The position numbers and the translations under genes were made by a program. Below, in pieces: positions 23,899 to 35,117 of a DNA stretch of 64,000 bases. The notes beneath the pieces are model-generated. The model saw nothing but the letters and a program-made list of their open reading frames with translations. It was not told the DNA's origin and searched no databases. The DNA is from Druceiella hillmani (taxonomy: Eukaryota; Arthropoda; Insecta; Lepidoptera; Hepialidae), in assembly GCA_039881145.1 (NCBI GenBank), contig JAYKKI010000060.1, positions 8,580,501 through 8,644,500 on the forward strand, given 5' to 3'. How positions within the stretch are numbered: position 1 is the stretch's first letter; each line of letters opens with the position of its first letter.

Positions 23899-25120
23899 CT
23901 ACTGCTCTGGCACAGACTAACGCATGCGCAGTGGCCTGTATAAACGTATACACATAAATACACCAATACATTGTACATACCTGTAGATATAAGGGTGACG
24001 AGTTATGTAACATTAGTGCTGTGTATATCTATGTAAGCAAAGTTAAATTGACTACGTGGAAAGTTCAATGTGTGTATACTGTGAATTGTTTATATTTTGT
24101 TTTAGTTTGATTATTATTTTATATGTCTAATTGAAGGATCTCTGTGCAGAATAAAAGTGAGTATTAAATATGTTAATATTTTTATATAGAAAAATTGATA
24201 ATAGAAACCAGGTATTTACTTTCAGCTATTTCCAATATTCTTGTTTTTTATATTATATTTCTTTTTATATATTTATAATATATTTATTTTTAATTTTTTT
24301 ATTATTTGTCCTCTGTAGTACATCATGTAGTAAGTATTTTACAGTAGCTTAGGATTTATTTTTATAGCGTTGTAAAATAGACTTCTAGTTGTTTGACAAT
24401 ATTTTTGTGGCTGATTTAAAAATTAAAAGCTCTATATATCTAAAAGCCACAGTTTTTTCATAGTTTTTAATTTCCTCTTCTGACGGTAGGCTCCATGACT
24501 ACCTATGCTTTTTTGTTTCGTAATTATTTTAACTTCTTGTTTATTCCTGCTGGCAATATTATATTTTTTTAACATAAATACTATGAATGTAAAAATAACG
24601 AAGCATACAAACGAAAATTTAAATCTAATTGATTTACAAAGTTATTAGATTAATGGTTAAAATTAGCATAGGGGGACTATAATTCAAAACACATAACCGT
24701 ATGACTGCTTTTTAATTTGAAATAGAATTTACAACCGTGAAAATGCGTAAAAAATTTCCTTATAATTATATTTACCTGTCAAATGTATCGAGATCGGTCG
24801 TCAAATTTTATTATGTTTTCATGTGGCATTTATTAATTTTTCCAATTTAGAGTCATAATTTAATCAACATTACTCATAATTTAAATCAACTATCAACAGA
24901 TCTCTATTTATAATTAATCTGTCGGTCACGTTCAAATTCAATAGTACTATAATCTTCGTTTAGCAATAGTTCTGTAATCACCGTTTAGATATAGTAACTT
25001 TATTTCTAACTTGCACCACTGAAGATTTGTATTAACTCAAAGCTTTATTATATTGGAATACAGCGAATATATGTAAATTTTTTTAACAATGTTTTATTAT
25101 TCTATTAAAAAAAAGTTTTT

Positions 25121-25250
25121 ATGTTTCCGTGTCTCAAAAGGAAAAAAAAGATCTCTTATAGAATCACTTCTTTGTCGATCTGTCTATCTGTAAAGACCCT
25201 TTACAGATAGACAGATCGACAAAGAAGTGATTCTATAAAAGATTTTAAGG
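25121..25250. repeat. dispersed repeat rearranged into a near-perfect palindrome
   Basis: The left half (25121-25195) is a copy of the GTTCCGT repeat seen at 16051. From 25196 the sequence turns round, so that 25156-25195 and 25199-25238 are perfect inverted copies with a 3-nt spacer. The pairing continues imperfectly outward for about 10 bp. Confidence 0.93.
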
Positions 25251-25836
25251 AACACGTGGAGGTATCAAGTTGAAATCCATTTCAAATACTTAAGCTTCTA
25301 AGTCGCAACGCAATCAACAAGAACCCTAAAATATGTCGACTTATGCTGCTTATTTTGACACTCGCAAGTAAATTAAAATATACAGGGTACTTCCCGCTGA
25401 CTTAGAATCTTGAAATTTGTCAAAAAGCTAGGTCTTATAGTAGAAGTAAAGGAAAAAATCCGAAAGTCGTTAATTGGTAGTTATATCACATCAAGAACTG
25501 TTTCTTTTTTTAATATGCACCTGGGAAAGACATAGTAGGTTAATTATTTTCATTCTAAACAATTAAAGTTTTGTAAATAGTTTAATAGGAATATTACGTA
25601 CCATTAAATGTTTAGAAATGTCTAAATGTGTATGGAACCCTCGTAGTGCGAGTACCACTGACAATTTTTTTTAAAGAATATACCAATTTTTCATCTTACA
25701 GTGTCGAAGGTTATAAAAAAAGAACAAAAATTAAAAATCTAATTTTATTGAGGGTGAGACGGAAGCTTTAATGCAGCTAATGTTCGTTATTTCTAAAGTT
25801 ATAATGATTAATCCTCGCCTTAACCTTGTACAGACG

Positions 25837-26208
25837 TTGGAAATTATTCCCAATTAAATGAAACTGCGTAATGTAGTATTATCTCCACTTTCTTTAAGTT
25901 CTTATTTTCTTCTATATTATTAGTTTTTTAATTCTTCTTTTCTTTAAGTGTTTATTAGCAAAGATAACTTTACACAGCGATAGTTGGCACACCGGAAAAG
26001 GCTACATTTCGTCCCGAGAACGATATATATTCTATGTAATATTTTTATCCTAACTAATAGCCCACCTGAAGATGTTGTAATACAACAAAACTTAGGTCGT
26101 GATAAAGAATTTAAATAAAGTAGAAATAATACTACATCAGGTAGTTTAATTTAAACGTGAATAATGAATTTCTACAAAATTAACGCCAAATATATATTGG
26201 AAATTATT
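25837..26208 (+). mobile_element. hammerhead-motif repeat, copy 3, with 12-bp target duplication
   Basis: The element is 25849-26196 (348 bp), flanked by exact ttggaaattatt at 25837-25848 and 26197-26208. It begins ccaattaaatgaaactgcg and ends aaaattaacgccaaatatat. The ribozyme-like segment is 26062-26102 on the plus strand. It retains cctgaaga and the stem II arms, but has aaaa where gaaa is required. About 150 bp of extra sequence lies between the arms compared with copy 4. Confidence 0.85.
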
Positions 26209-27310
26209 GTTAAGAGCATTCAGCAGTAATTCAATTTATTTATCGAAATCGTTACTCGCGTTTTCCATTCTGTTCTTATTAACTAATAATGTAAAATTAC
26301 TTAGTAATAATGTAATTCTATTAATGTTATAACTTATTAATACTGTAAAGAATTTTCTAAATAACGATTGAAATAATACTAAATAATAATAGAATTTTCT
26401 GAATAACGAGAGAATGACATAAAGGTAAACAGCTGATAGGCTGGCTGCCATTCTGTGGCGGTTAATCAATAAAGTGGTTCACAATAACCAACCAGTCCTA
26501 CCAGTAACAATAATGTGGAATTTAAATTTTCAACGAAATTTAATCGTAATTAATATAACGAAATTATGACTAATCGTCGTTTAACCTCTGTCCATGGTTT
26601 TAACTATGAACGATCACACGGATCTTAGTATTTTTTTAAAAATGTTACAGTGGCAACTTAACTAACTTGGTTCAAAATAATTTGGGATACATAATAAAGA
26701 ATTAACGGTTACAATTTCATAATTGTACAAATTCAAGTACCAAAAGTATCTATATACATTAATGATAATCACAAACTAAGTATAGATTAACTATTTCTCA
26801 TTTAATTTTTTTTTAACTAACGCCTCGAAGGCTTGACAAACCAAATAGCAACAGACACCAAAAAAGCATTTAAATAAGCACATAAACTCTGCGAATTGTG
26901 GCGAAACAGGTTGAATACGTGACATACTGGCAAACTTCTCTTAAAATTTAAACAGATTTTAAAATTTTACTTTCGCAATTAGCCTGTGTTGCTATCCAGT
27001 TACTTGTTATTCGATGCCAGATGACAATTTAGCTGGCTACGAAAGTTGTATTTGCGTCGGCATCAAGTTTTAAATCTATGCAAACATACGTTTTGTTAAA
27101 AATTTATGGAACAAAACTCACGGTTTCAATTATTGCAATTTATTGCAGCAATTTGGATTAAATTTTTTGGAAAAAATTCGGAAAATAGAATTTAAAGATT
27201 TGCCTTCGACAGAAGTGTTTGTATCCAATATATTTAAAAAAAAAGGAATTTAATAAACAGTATTTATATTAGGTAAAAAACTATAAAGATATTTAAATAA
27301 CTATATTTTT

Positions 27311-27380
27311 ATGGTTCCGTAATTTAAAAGGAAAAAAAAACAACAACCCTTGAAAGATCACTCATGTCTCTGTTCGTATT
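27311..27380 (+). repeat. dispersed GTTCCGT repeat, decayed copy
   Basis: It begins ggttccgtaatttaaaagga and continues through an A-rich run to 'gatcactcatgtctctgttc', matching the order of the copy at 16051. Confidence 0.5.
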
Positions 27381-27685
27381 TCACAACAGTTTTTTTTAGA
27401 AGCCGTTTGATGCAGAAAGTGAAAATTAGAGCAGGCTATTTTTTTTATTTTTCATTTGGTATGGAATACCATTAGGAAGAGAAGCGTACAAGAACTTTAC
27501 AAATGGTTATTTTAGTATTTTATGGAATGTAATTCAAGAAATATTTTTAAAAATTTTTACAATATGATTGTAAGATGTTTACAAATTATTGTAGACACCA
27601 TTTGATGTCGAAACATGAAATTTAACTTATTTAGAAATTTATATAAGATAATTCGAAAAAGATAATGCAAAAAATTATTCATTGA

Positions 27686-27950
27686 GGGTTTTTTAAGTAA
27701 TATTAATATTTGTAAATAGTTTCTAAGAAATACTAGGATTTTTAAATAATATTAATATTTGTAAATAGTTTCTAAGAAATACTAGGATTTTTTAATTAAT
27801 ATTAATATTTGTAAATAGTTTCAAAGAAATACTAGGGTTTTTTAAGTAATGTTAATATTTTTAAATAGTTTCAAAGAAATACTAGGGTTTTATTAAGCAA
27901 TGTCAATATTGATAATATTTTCATAGAAATATAAATGTTTATTTATGATT
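27686..27950. repeat. tandem repeat, unit about 60 bp
   Basis: Four to five copies containing taatattaatatttgtaaat followed by agtttcaaagaaatactagg, decaying at the right end. Confidence 0.9.
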
Positions 27951-28564
27951 ATGTTCATATGCAGTACAAGTTCCACTCATTCTTAACAGGTCTATTTCAT
28001 TTGAATTAATTTTTCAAAATTGATATCAAAAATACGCTTAAGCTTCTACAATGATATGCAGTGTTAAAACAATTCAGTTTTTATTAAAATCAGTTACGAT
28101 GTTATGGATTTTAAGCTAATTTGGATATTGTGCGAGAGTACTAGATAAAAAGTAATGAAAGTAAGAAATTAAAAAAAGATTCTAATCGATCCTCATTACA
28201 TATTTATTAAATGTTAGTCCTTCGATTTTTGTAGCGAATGATGCTAGTAACTAATTTTAACAAACATCTCTATTCTTTTAGTTCCAAATGATTCGTAAGT
28301 AAACTACTAAAGCTGTATTTGACACTGATGTTTTTTTAGAATGCAAAAAAAAATAATTAAAGACTTTTTATTGATTGAAATTCCATCACTAAAAAGTCAT
28401 CATAATTTCTATTTTAGTGATTGTAATTTCTTTCTATAACAACTCCGGGGTTATAGAAAGAAATTAATTTTAATTTATTTAAATTTTCCGTCTCAAATTC
28501 GCTTTATTTTAACATTTCACCGCAGTTTAGAACATAGCTGGAAATTATTTTAATAATTATATAT

Positions 28565-28598
28565 TAATTGTCACCATCTCTCACCAAAAAAGATGCTG
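28565..28598 (+). repeat. 34-bp exact direct repeat, first copy
   Basis: It runs from taattgtcaccatctctcac to aagatgctg and is identical to 29133-29166, 568 bp downstream. Just after it, tgctgca and tgcagca form a small hairpin. Confidence 0.95.
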
Positions 28599-29132
28599 CA
28601 ATGGAATGCAGCATATAAGTTCTTTTAAAGTTTTTAAGCAACAAGCTCTCATTTTGTCGTGTAGTTATTAGTTACATTAACGTGTTATTCCGCAAATAAT
28701 TCAAGAACTTATAATAGATTTCCTGAACTTTATTTTGATATTATCTTAAAAAAAATATTTTAGTGTTATATTTAGTTAATTAGTTAATTCTATTTTTGGA
28801 CTGCTAGTTTAAATTTTCTGGTCTTGTGGCAATAATGGCTTCAGGTTAAAAACTGAAGAAACATATAGAAATATAGTTCTTGGAGAAATAAATTCCGTTG
28901 AACAAGATAATTTCATTTTGTTTTAATGAACTAGGTTCATAATACGTGACTGCATTTTAATGCTTGCTCTATTCTGTTTACAGTTTTTTATTAAACTGTT
29001 TTTCTTTTCTTTTAAATTATGCAGAATTTCATGCCTTATTGCAATAAGTGGTTTGAAATTAGCCTTAAATTCTAAAAGTTTATATGCAAATATTTCTGGC
29101 TATATTTTTAACGTCATCTACATCTACATGCG

Positions 29133-29166
29133 TAATTGTCACCATCTCTCACCAAAAAAGATGCTG
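29133..29166 (+). repeat. 34-bp exact direct repeat, second copy
   Basis: Identical to 28565-28598; the flanking sequences differ. It lies within a chance-looking open frame at 28960-29226. Confidence 0.95.
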
Positions 29167-29915
29167 ATTGAACCAATTCATATTTCAGGTATTAAAGAAA
29201 TTGCACCAAAAACAGTAAAACTTTAATTTGTTTTGCTTAACTTTCGATATTCTTAACATACTTGCAAACTAATAAATAAAGATATTAAATTATAGATTTT
29301 ATCAAGTAAGTTCAAGTGTAAATACTCAGCTGGGTCTAATTTAAAAACTTCAAAATCTGAAGGGATGATGTGGAAAAATTATTGAGTTAATCTTGCTTTT
29401 ATTTAATAATGTTAAATGGGATTTAATGAGATTCAAGCTGAAACATTTTTGATTGTTCCATATTAGTAGCTAGAGAGTAATAGATGCACTATTTTTTATA
29501 TGCACTCTTCTTGATATAATCAATTCGGTTATTTCCGATGACACGTGCTATTCAATAAAGACGTATTTAAGAGATTTGCAAGTTTAGAACGTCGAATAGT
29601 TGTAGCAATTATAGCCCAGGGGTTACCACATAAAATCAACATGAAAAATACATGTAATTAACTTTACAAATGAATAAAGCAGCTAATAAAGGCGCTGTAG
29701 TTAACTGATTTGGAAAAACAAGAAATAAAACAAAATGAAAAGCAAAATCACTGATTTATCTTCTGTCCACCAATTGCATAGAACCTGTCCTTCACATCAA
29801 ACATAAACTGGAGGTGTGAACTTGCAAGGATGGCAAGAGACAACATGTCTTTTCGTGCACACAATGGCTATAGGGTTGCCTGATGCCTGGCTTTTATTCG
29901 TGCGTGAAGTAGGCA

Positions 29916-29960
29916 TATATAAAATAGGAGACTTGAAATTGGTAACGGGTACCAGTTTGT
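29916..29960 (+). promoter_or_regulatory. candidate TATA core promoter in intergenic DNA
   Basis: TATATAAAATAGG (29916-29928) has an initiator-like accagttt about 35 nt downstream. It sits in a GC-richer island (about 29750-30110). No convincing coding exon follows; the nearest ATG (29995) opens only about 26 codons. It could be a non-coding transcript start, a decayed gene start or chance. Confidence 0.3.
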
Positions 29961-30550
29961 ATAGGAGTTCCTATATGTATCTGACTGAGTAAAGATGGAC
30001 AGTCATAATTATTTTGAGAGATTTTTCAATATCAATTTGAAATTCAGAATTACTAGTCCTATCGGCCCGCCTTAGTTTCGCATGGGTACACAAAGATTTT
30101 TTACGCATTGACATAATTTTGCTTGCATAGAAACATCCCCAAAATTATTCATTAGAAAACTGTGGTATGAAAATAAAATGTTATCTGTATAAGTTGAGGA
30201 AAATTATTATTAAATTTACTTTAAGGATTATTACAGCAGTTTTGCGGAATGAGCATTTAAAAATTGAAATAAAATTGGGCTTTTCATAGAGTAAAACATG
30301 ATCCAAAGTATGCTAGTATTACGATAACGTATATATAGACAAAAAGAGGCGATGAGGGACTTTACTTTTTAATGTGTATTTATAAAAATACATAAAATAT
30401 ATCACTGGTTTGGTATCATTCATTCTTTTGTTAGTTAATATTTGAATGTTTTTACTACTAGTACATGTTACTTAATTTACATAAAATTAAATCCATTAAA
30501 TAAATAATTGGATTAAAGGAATTAACGTTAATATGGGTACGATAAATAAA

Positions 30551-30865
30551 GATGCTGTATAAAGAATCAAGTTGATAATAGAATAGGAAGTAATAAATGC
30601 TTTATCAAAAGTAACTATTACGTAATGAAGAAATCGATTTTGAAATAGTAATAATACTAAATCATCAGTATTGCAGAGCTCAATGCCAATAATCATCAGT
30701 ATTGGAGAGCTCAATGTCAAGATGCTATATAAAGAATCGAGTTGATAATAGAATGGGATGCAATAAATGCTTTAGCAAAAGTAACTGTTATGTAATGAAG
30801 AAATTGATTTTGAAATAGTAATAATACTAAATCATCAGTATTGCAGAGCTCAATGTCAATGATTT
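30551..30865. repeat. tandem duplication, unit about 170 bp
   Basis: Copies start gatgctgtataaagaatcaa at 30551 and gatgctatataaagaatcga at 30721. They share 'gttgataatagaat' and 'atcatcagtattgcagagct'. Confidence 0.88.
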
Positions 30866-31329
30866 TGAACGATTATATTATATATAATATTAGACCAAAA
30901 AATATACCCTAGTTTGTAATGTTGTTACCAGAATTTTCGTTTGCTTTGTTCAAGACTCTGACTGTTACATTACTGTTTGTTCCATATATTATAAATAAAT
31001 CATTGCATGATCGAAAATGGATAATGATTATTAAACCTTTTCTAAAAATGTCTAAGAAATTATAAGTTACGCATATTGTTTCTAATATTATTGTTCCAAT
31101 TATCACAAAAAAAAGTTTAAATATATTTAATTGCGTCAGCTGTTATAAAGTGAGAATAGATAGCAACTAATACTTGTGATTGTATTCAGAAATGTCTTCT
31201 CTTCAAACTTATTTCTAGCATTAAAATTATAAATCGTCAAATCGGTTAGTTTCTCACCTTGGTTTTTAGCTAATAATTCTGCAACCATTCAAAATACCGT
31301 TACCAAAATTGGCCTAATATTAGACATTT

Positions 31330-31377
31330 TTCATACTTAATGGCCTAATAGAGTAATATTAGGCCATTAAGTATGAA
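31330..31377. repeat. perfect 21-bp inverted repeat with 6-nt loop
   Basis: Left arm 31330-31350 (ttcatacttaatggcctaat...) pairs fully with 31357-31377. A diverged single arm lies near 32505-32531. Confidence 0.9.
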
Positions 31378-34300
31378 ATATCCGATTTCAAACTGAAAGT
31401 TTGGTTTATATGGATTTCAAACTAAGAGCTTGGTTTATTGGATTTCTGAAAGCCCAAGGAAGAAGCAGTATATTTGCTAAAAATATGTGCCTAAACTATC
31501 GACACAATTTTGCGATTTTAGAAGTAGATTTTTAATGCCCGCTGCGAAGAAACCTGACGAGTGAATAATGATAAAATAGCGAGCGGCAGATTATCTGGAA
31601 TTAAACATTTTTTTTTGTAAGAAGTAATCCAAATCCTGGAAAAGATAGTTGTTGAATGTCTCAAGGTACTTTGAATACAGTGGATGGCACAGAGTTTCCC
31701 AGACTAACATCTGTAGCTTGAGGAACATTATTTCTGCTACAAGTGTATGGAAATTAACCTGTCTGTATTTATTAATCTCAGCTACTTAATCGCATGCTCC
31801 CTCGTCATGTTGTTTTATTGGATATAATAAAGATCCGGCGTAAGCTATTGGTCAGCTGTAGTGGATAACACCAGCACTGGACCACTAAAATTATATTAGC
31901 TTTTTTTTGGTGAATTTTCGGCTTCAGAGTGTGTTTAGGAATTTATATTTTTACAACCATTATGGAGAATACTTCCAAAGGTTAAACAGATTTCATTTTT
32001 AATCACTTATAATATTTCGATGTAAAAATACTTGCTTTTAACTCGGGATAGCAAATAAAGGCAAGATTAGAAGTCGTTTCTCTGACAAAGCTCGGTTAAT
32101 TAGTTAAAATCCACGTAACCAGATTCTTAATTTGACCGATTTATTTTATAACACTTTAATATTATTGGGGTAGTGACGTTAAAGCTTTCTACTAAATCAC
32201 GTCTAGTTTGAGATATATCCGCTTCTTCTCCAACTACCGGTTCACCATTATCTACCTTACCTTAGGTACTCTGCATTCATTAGCGCTGTAGCTTTAACAT
32301 GAAACTTGGTGTTCGTATACTACGCGATTTTTTTACTTATACAGAGTTTATAAAATTTAATCTGAAAAGAATTTTTTGATACATAACCTGAAAAAAAAGT
32401 ACGCATGAAAAGTTAATGACATAATTTCACAATAAACAATTTTTAAAGTTAAATTTTAGGAAAAACGAGACCCATTTTTAATTTGATATTTAATGATATT
32501 ATCGGACATTTTATACTTAAATGACCTAATGTAAAGCTAACTTCTGCCTACTACTTCGTTAGCCCGATGGTGCAGTAATATAGCCTATGTGTTTCTATTT
32601 TCTTTTTTTTCCAAATCCGTTTGCGTTTTTTAATAACATTGTAATCTATTTTTGATGCTATCCCATCAAAACTAGGTTTTAAAACTTCTGGATACACAAT
32701 AAGGGTTAATATTTGTAAAATTGACAGAATATTGTTCATACAATATTACGTGATTGAGTAGAAATCTAATGAATATCATAAAATATTGAAAAACTTTCCG
32801 AGGAACACTCAACTTCTTCAAATTTTGAAGTAATCTATTTCGTGTGGCCTTAATTAGTTACGGAGTAACAGATATTAGACCATCCGATCTTTTCGCATTT
32901 GTCAGTACACATGTACAACGTGCTCTACGGAAACATGAAATGCTAATTCTAGTACAGTAGAAGATTATAAATGTGGTTCGTGGTTAAACGAATTACCAGA
33001 TTTAGTAAACAATATTTCCAGCAATGTCTCAAAAATTATAAATAAATTTATAATTATAAGCTTATCAAAAAAAAATTGTCAAATATAAGTTTTCATGTTG
33101 TAATATTTTCGTCAAAGAAAATTATTTTGCAGAAATAAAAAAAATACTGAAGAATGCAAGTGATGTATGTTCGACATGTGAGTGATGAAGTTAATTTATG
33201 ATATGATATACATCCAATTAGGCAGAAATGGTAAAATCACACAATATGCTGGTATTATATTTTCAAGTGTTTTTTGTGGGAAATCATTTCGAGGCGTGAA
33301 TATAAAATTTTCAGTTTCCTTGAGGATTGCATATTTTTTTCTTGCCATTGAGGCTCGTAAATTGTATCTATAGCGTAGCTTATTTGAATATATATTAAAT
33401 AAATTTGACATTATAAATTTAATTGCAATAAAGTTTATAAACAGATGCGCTTAATTAACGGGGGAATTTAATTAATTTTTGCATATTACAATCCGTTAAT
33501 TGATTAAGTTTTGAAAACACAAACCTTAATTTATATGATAATAATCCTTTTTATGTCATTCTTGTGGATAATTTAGGAAAGAAAACTTTTTAGTATTTAG
33601 ACCAAAATTAAAATTATTTCTCTATGTAACAAAAGTTCTATAATTATCATAAAAATAAAATAATCAACTTAATCTTGACACTAAAATTAAGACCAGCGTT
33701 CACTTAATCTAAAATTATTATTTTCTAGTCAAACTTTCAAGGACATTTACGATTATTAAGTATATAATAATTCGTTACCGGAGCAATTTGTAACCACACA
33801 TCTCAAATTGTTTTATTAAAAAAAATTGTGAAGTTGCAATCTCCTTTTAAGAAACAAAACTCAAGAAAAAACTTAAAAAGATGATTTCAATGACATAAAA
33901 AAAACTATTAATTTTAAAACCGTGAGTCTATAATGACTCCGTTAAATTCAATATAAAATATATTTTGTAGCATTTTAATATATTTGTATTAGTAAGAATA
34001 ACCTACTATTTTTTTTTCAATAACATTATCGATGTATCATTACATTCATTTCGAGGAAACTAGGGAACTTTTACTAAAATAAAACTATCTTAAATTTGTA
34101 ATACACATATATTTTCATGCATTTAAAAATGTTTATCTGTAAATGCACTTACAATCATTACATACAGAGAAAGCTTAAGCAAAATTTATTGTAAAGCAAC
34201 AGTATTTTTAGAAAAGCGTATTACGTCCATAAATTAAAAAAAAAAGAATTTGCGGAACAACAATGCTAAAATTATGTATTATATTTTTTCGTGACACTTA

Positions 34301-34868
34301 TATGTATGGTATATATTATATATTGTATGTATTATGTATTATATATTTCCACAACACTTATATGTATTTATGTTCCACTTAGCCACGAATCGAAGTACAC
34401 TAGCTCACAGTATCGGAAATCACTTAACCACATCGAGCTAGCTTGACACCAACTCCTAAGGCGATACTTCAAGCATACTGATTAACTGTCAGGAATCGGA
34501 TATTTCATCACTGGCAATACTATCCATTTCACTTTCCCACAATGATAAAAAAAACGAAGCCTCGTCTCCTACGCTCGAACTGCTTCAGCTCATCCAAAAT
34601 ACAACCTACTCACACGAATAACAGCGAAAGTACTTTAACTTACAATAAACACATTTCTCATAAACATACTACATCCATGTGCCAACAAAACTCGAACTGT
34701 ACGCACCTAATTACCCGTACACGATAAGCAGGCGCGTAAACCAGAGTCAATATTGACTTTGGAGTTAGGAGATTTAACTAGAAATTTCTAATAATATTTA
34801 ATTATCACCTCACCATCCAAGTTAGCCTTTTGTAAACATATGTAGAGTGGGGGTTTTGGTCTTTTGCT

Positions 34869-34961
34869 TATATTTCCCGTATTCGTATCCCACAATTCAT
34901 TGTCTTGGAAGACTTTGAGTAAAACAGTTCACAGTTTGACTAGTTCTTTGGCCATTTTGAG
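34869..34961 (+). promoter_or_regulatory. promoter and 5' UTR region of Osiris gene B
   Basis: A TATA-like tatattt at about 34869 is followed roughly 30 nt later by an initiator-like ttcattg (about 34896-34902). A second initiator-like ttcacagt lies near 34928-34935. Either would give a leader of 30-65 nt before the ATG at 34962. The assignment is by spacing only. Confidence 0.35.
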
Positions 34962-35117
34962 ATGAAGGTTTCGGTTATCGTTTTATCTTTGGCGTTAGTT
35001 GTGGTCCGAGCAGTGCCTTTAGTGGAAAATGAAAATGGAGACGCTATTAACTTTGTAAGCTCTGTCATGGGAGTGATTGAGCAGTGTATGTCGGGCGACG
35101 TGACATTGTGTTTGAAG
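34962..35117 (+). CDS. Osiris gene B, exon 1 coding part
   Basis: 52 codons, from the ATG of the signal peptide to LCLK, followed by donor gtacgg. Phase 0. Confidence 0.93.

Larger units (their letters stand above)
19149..34961. other. intergenic region between Osiris A and B
   Basis: This 15.8-kb AT-rich stretch has no Osiris exon or other recognisable gene on either strand. Open frames in it are short, low-complexity and unsupported by splice sites. It holds the repeats, inverted repeats and one candidate core promoter listed separately. Confidence 0.6.
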
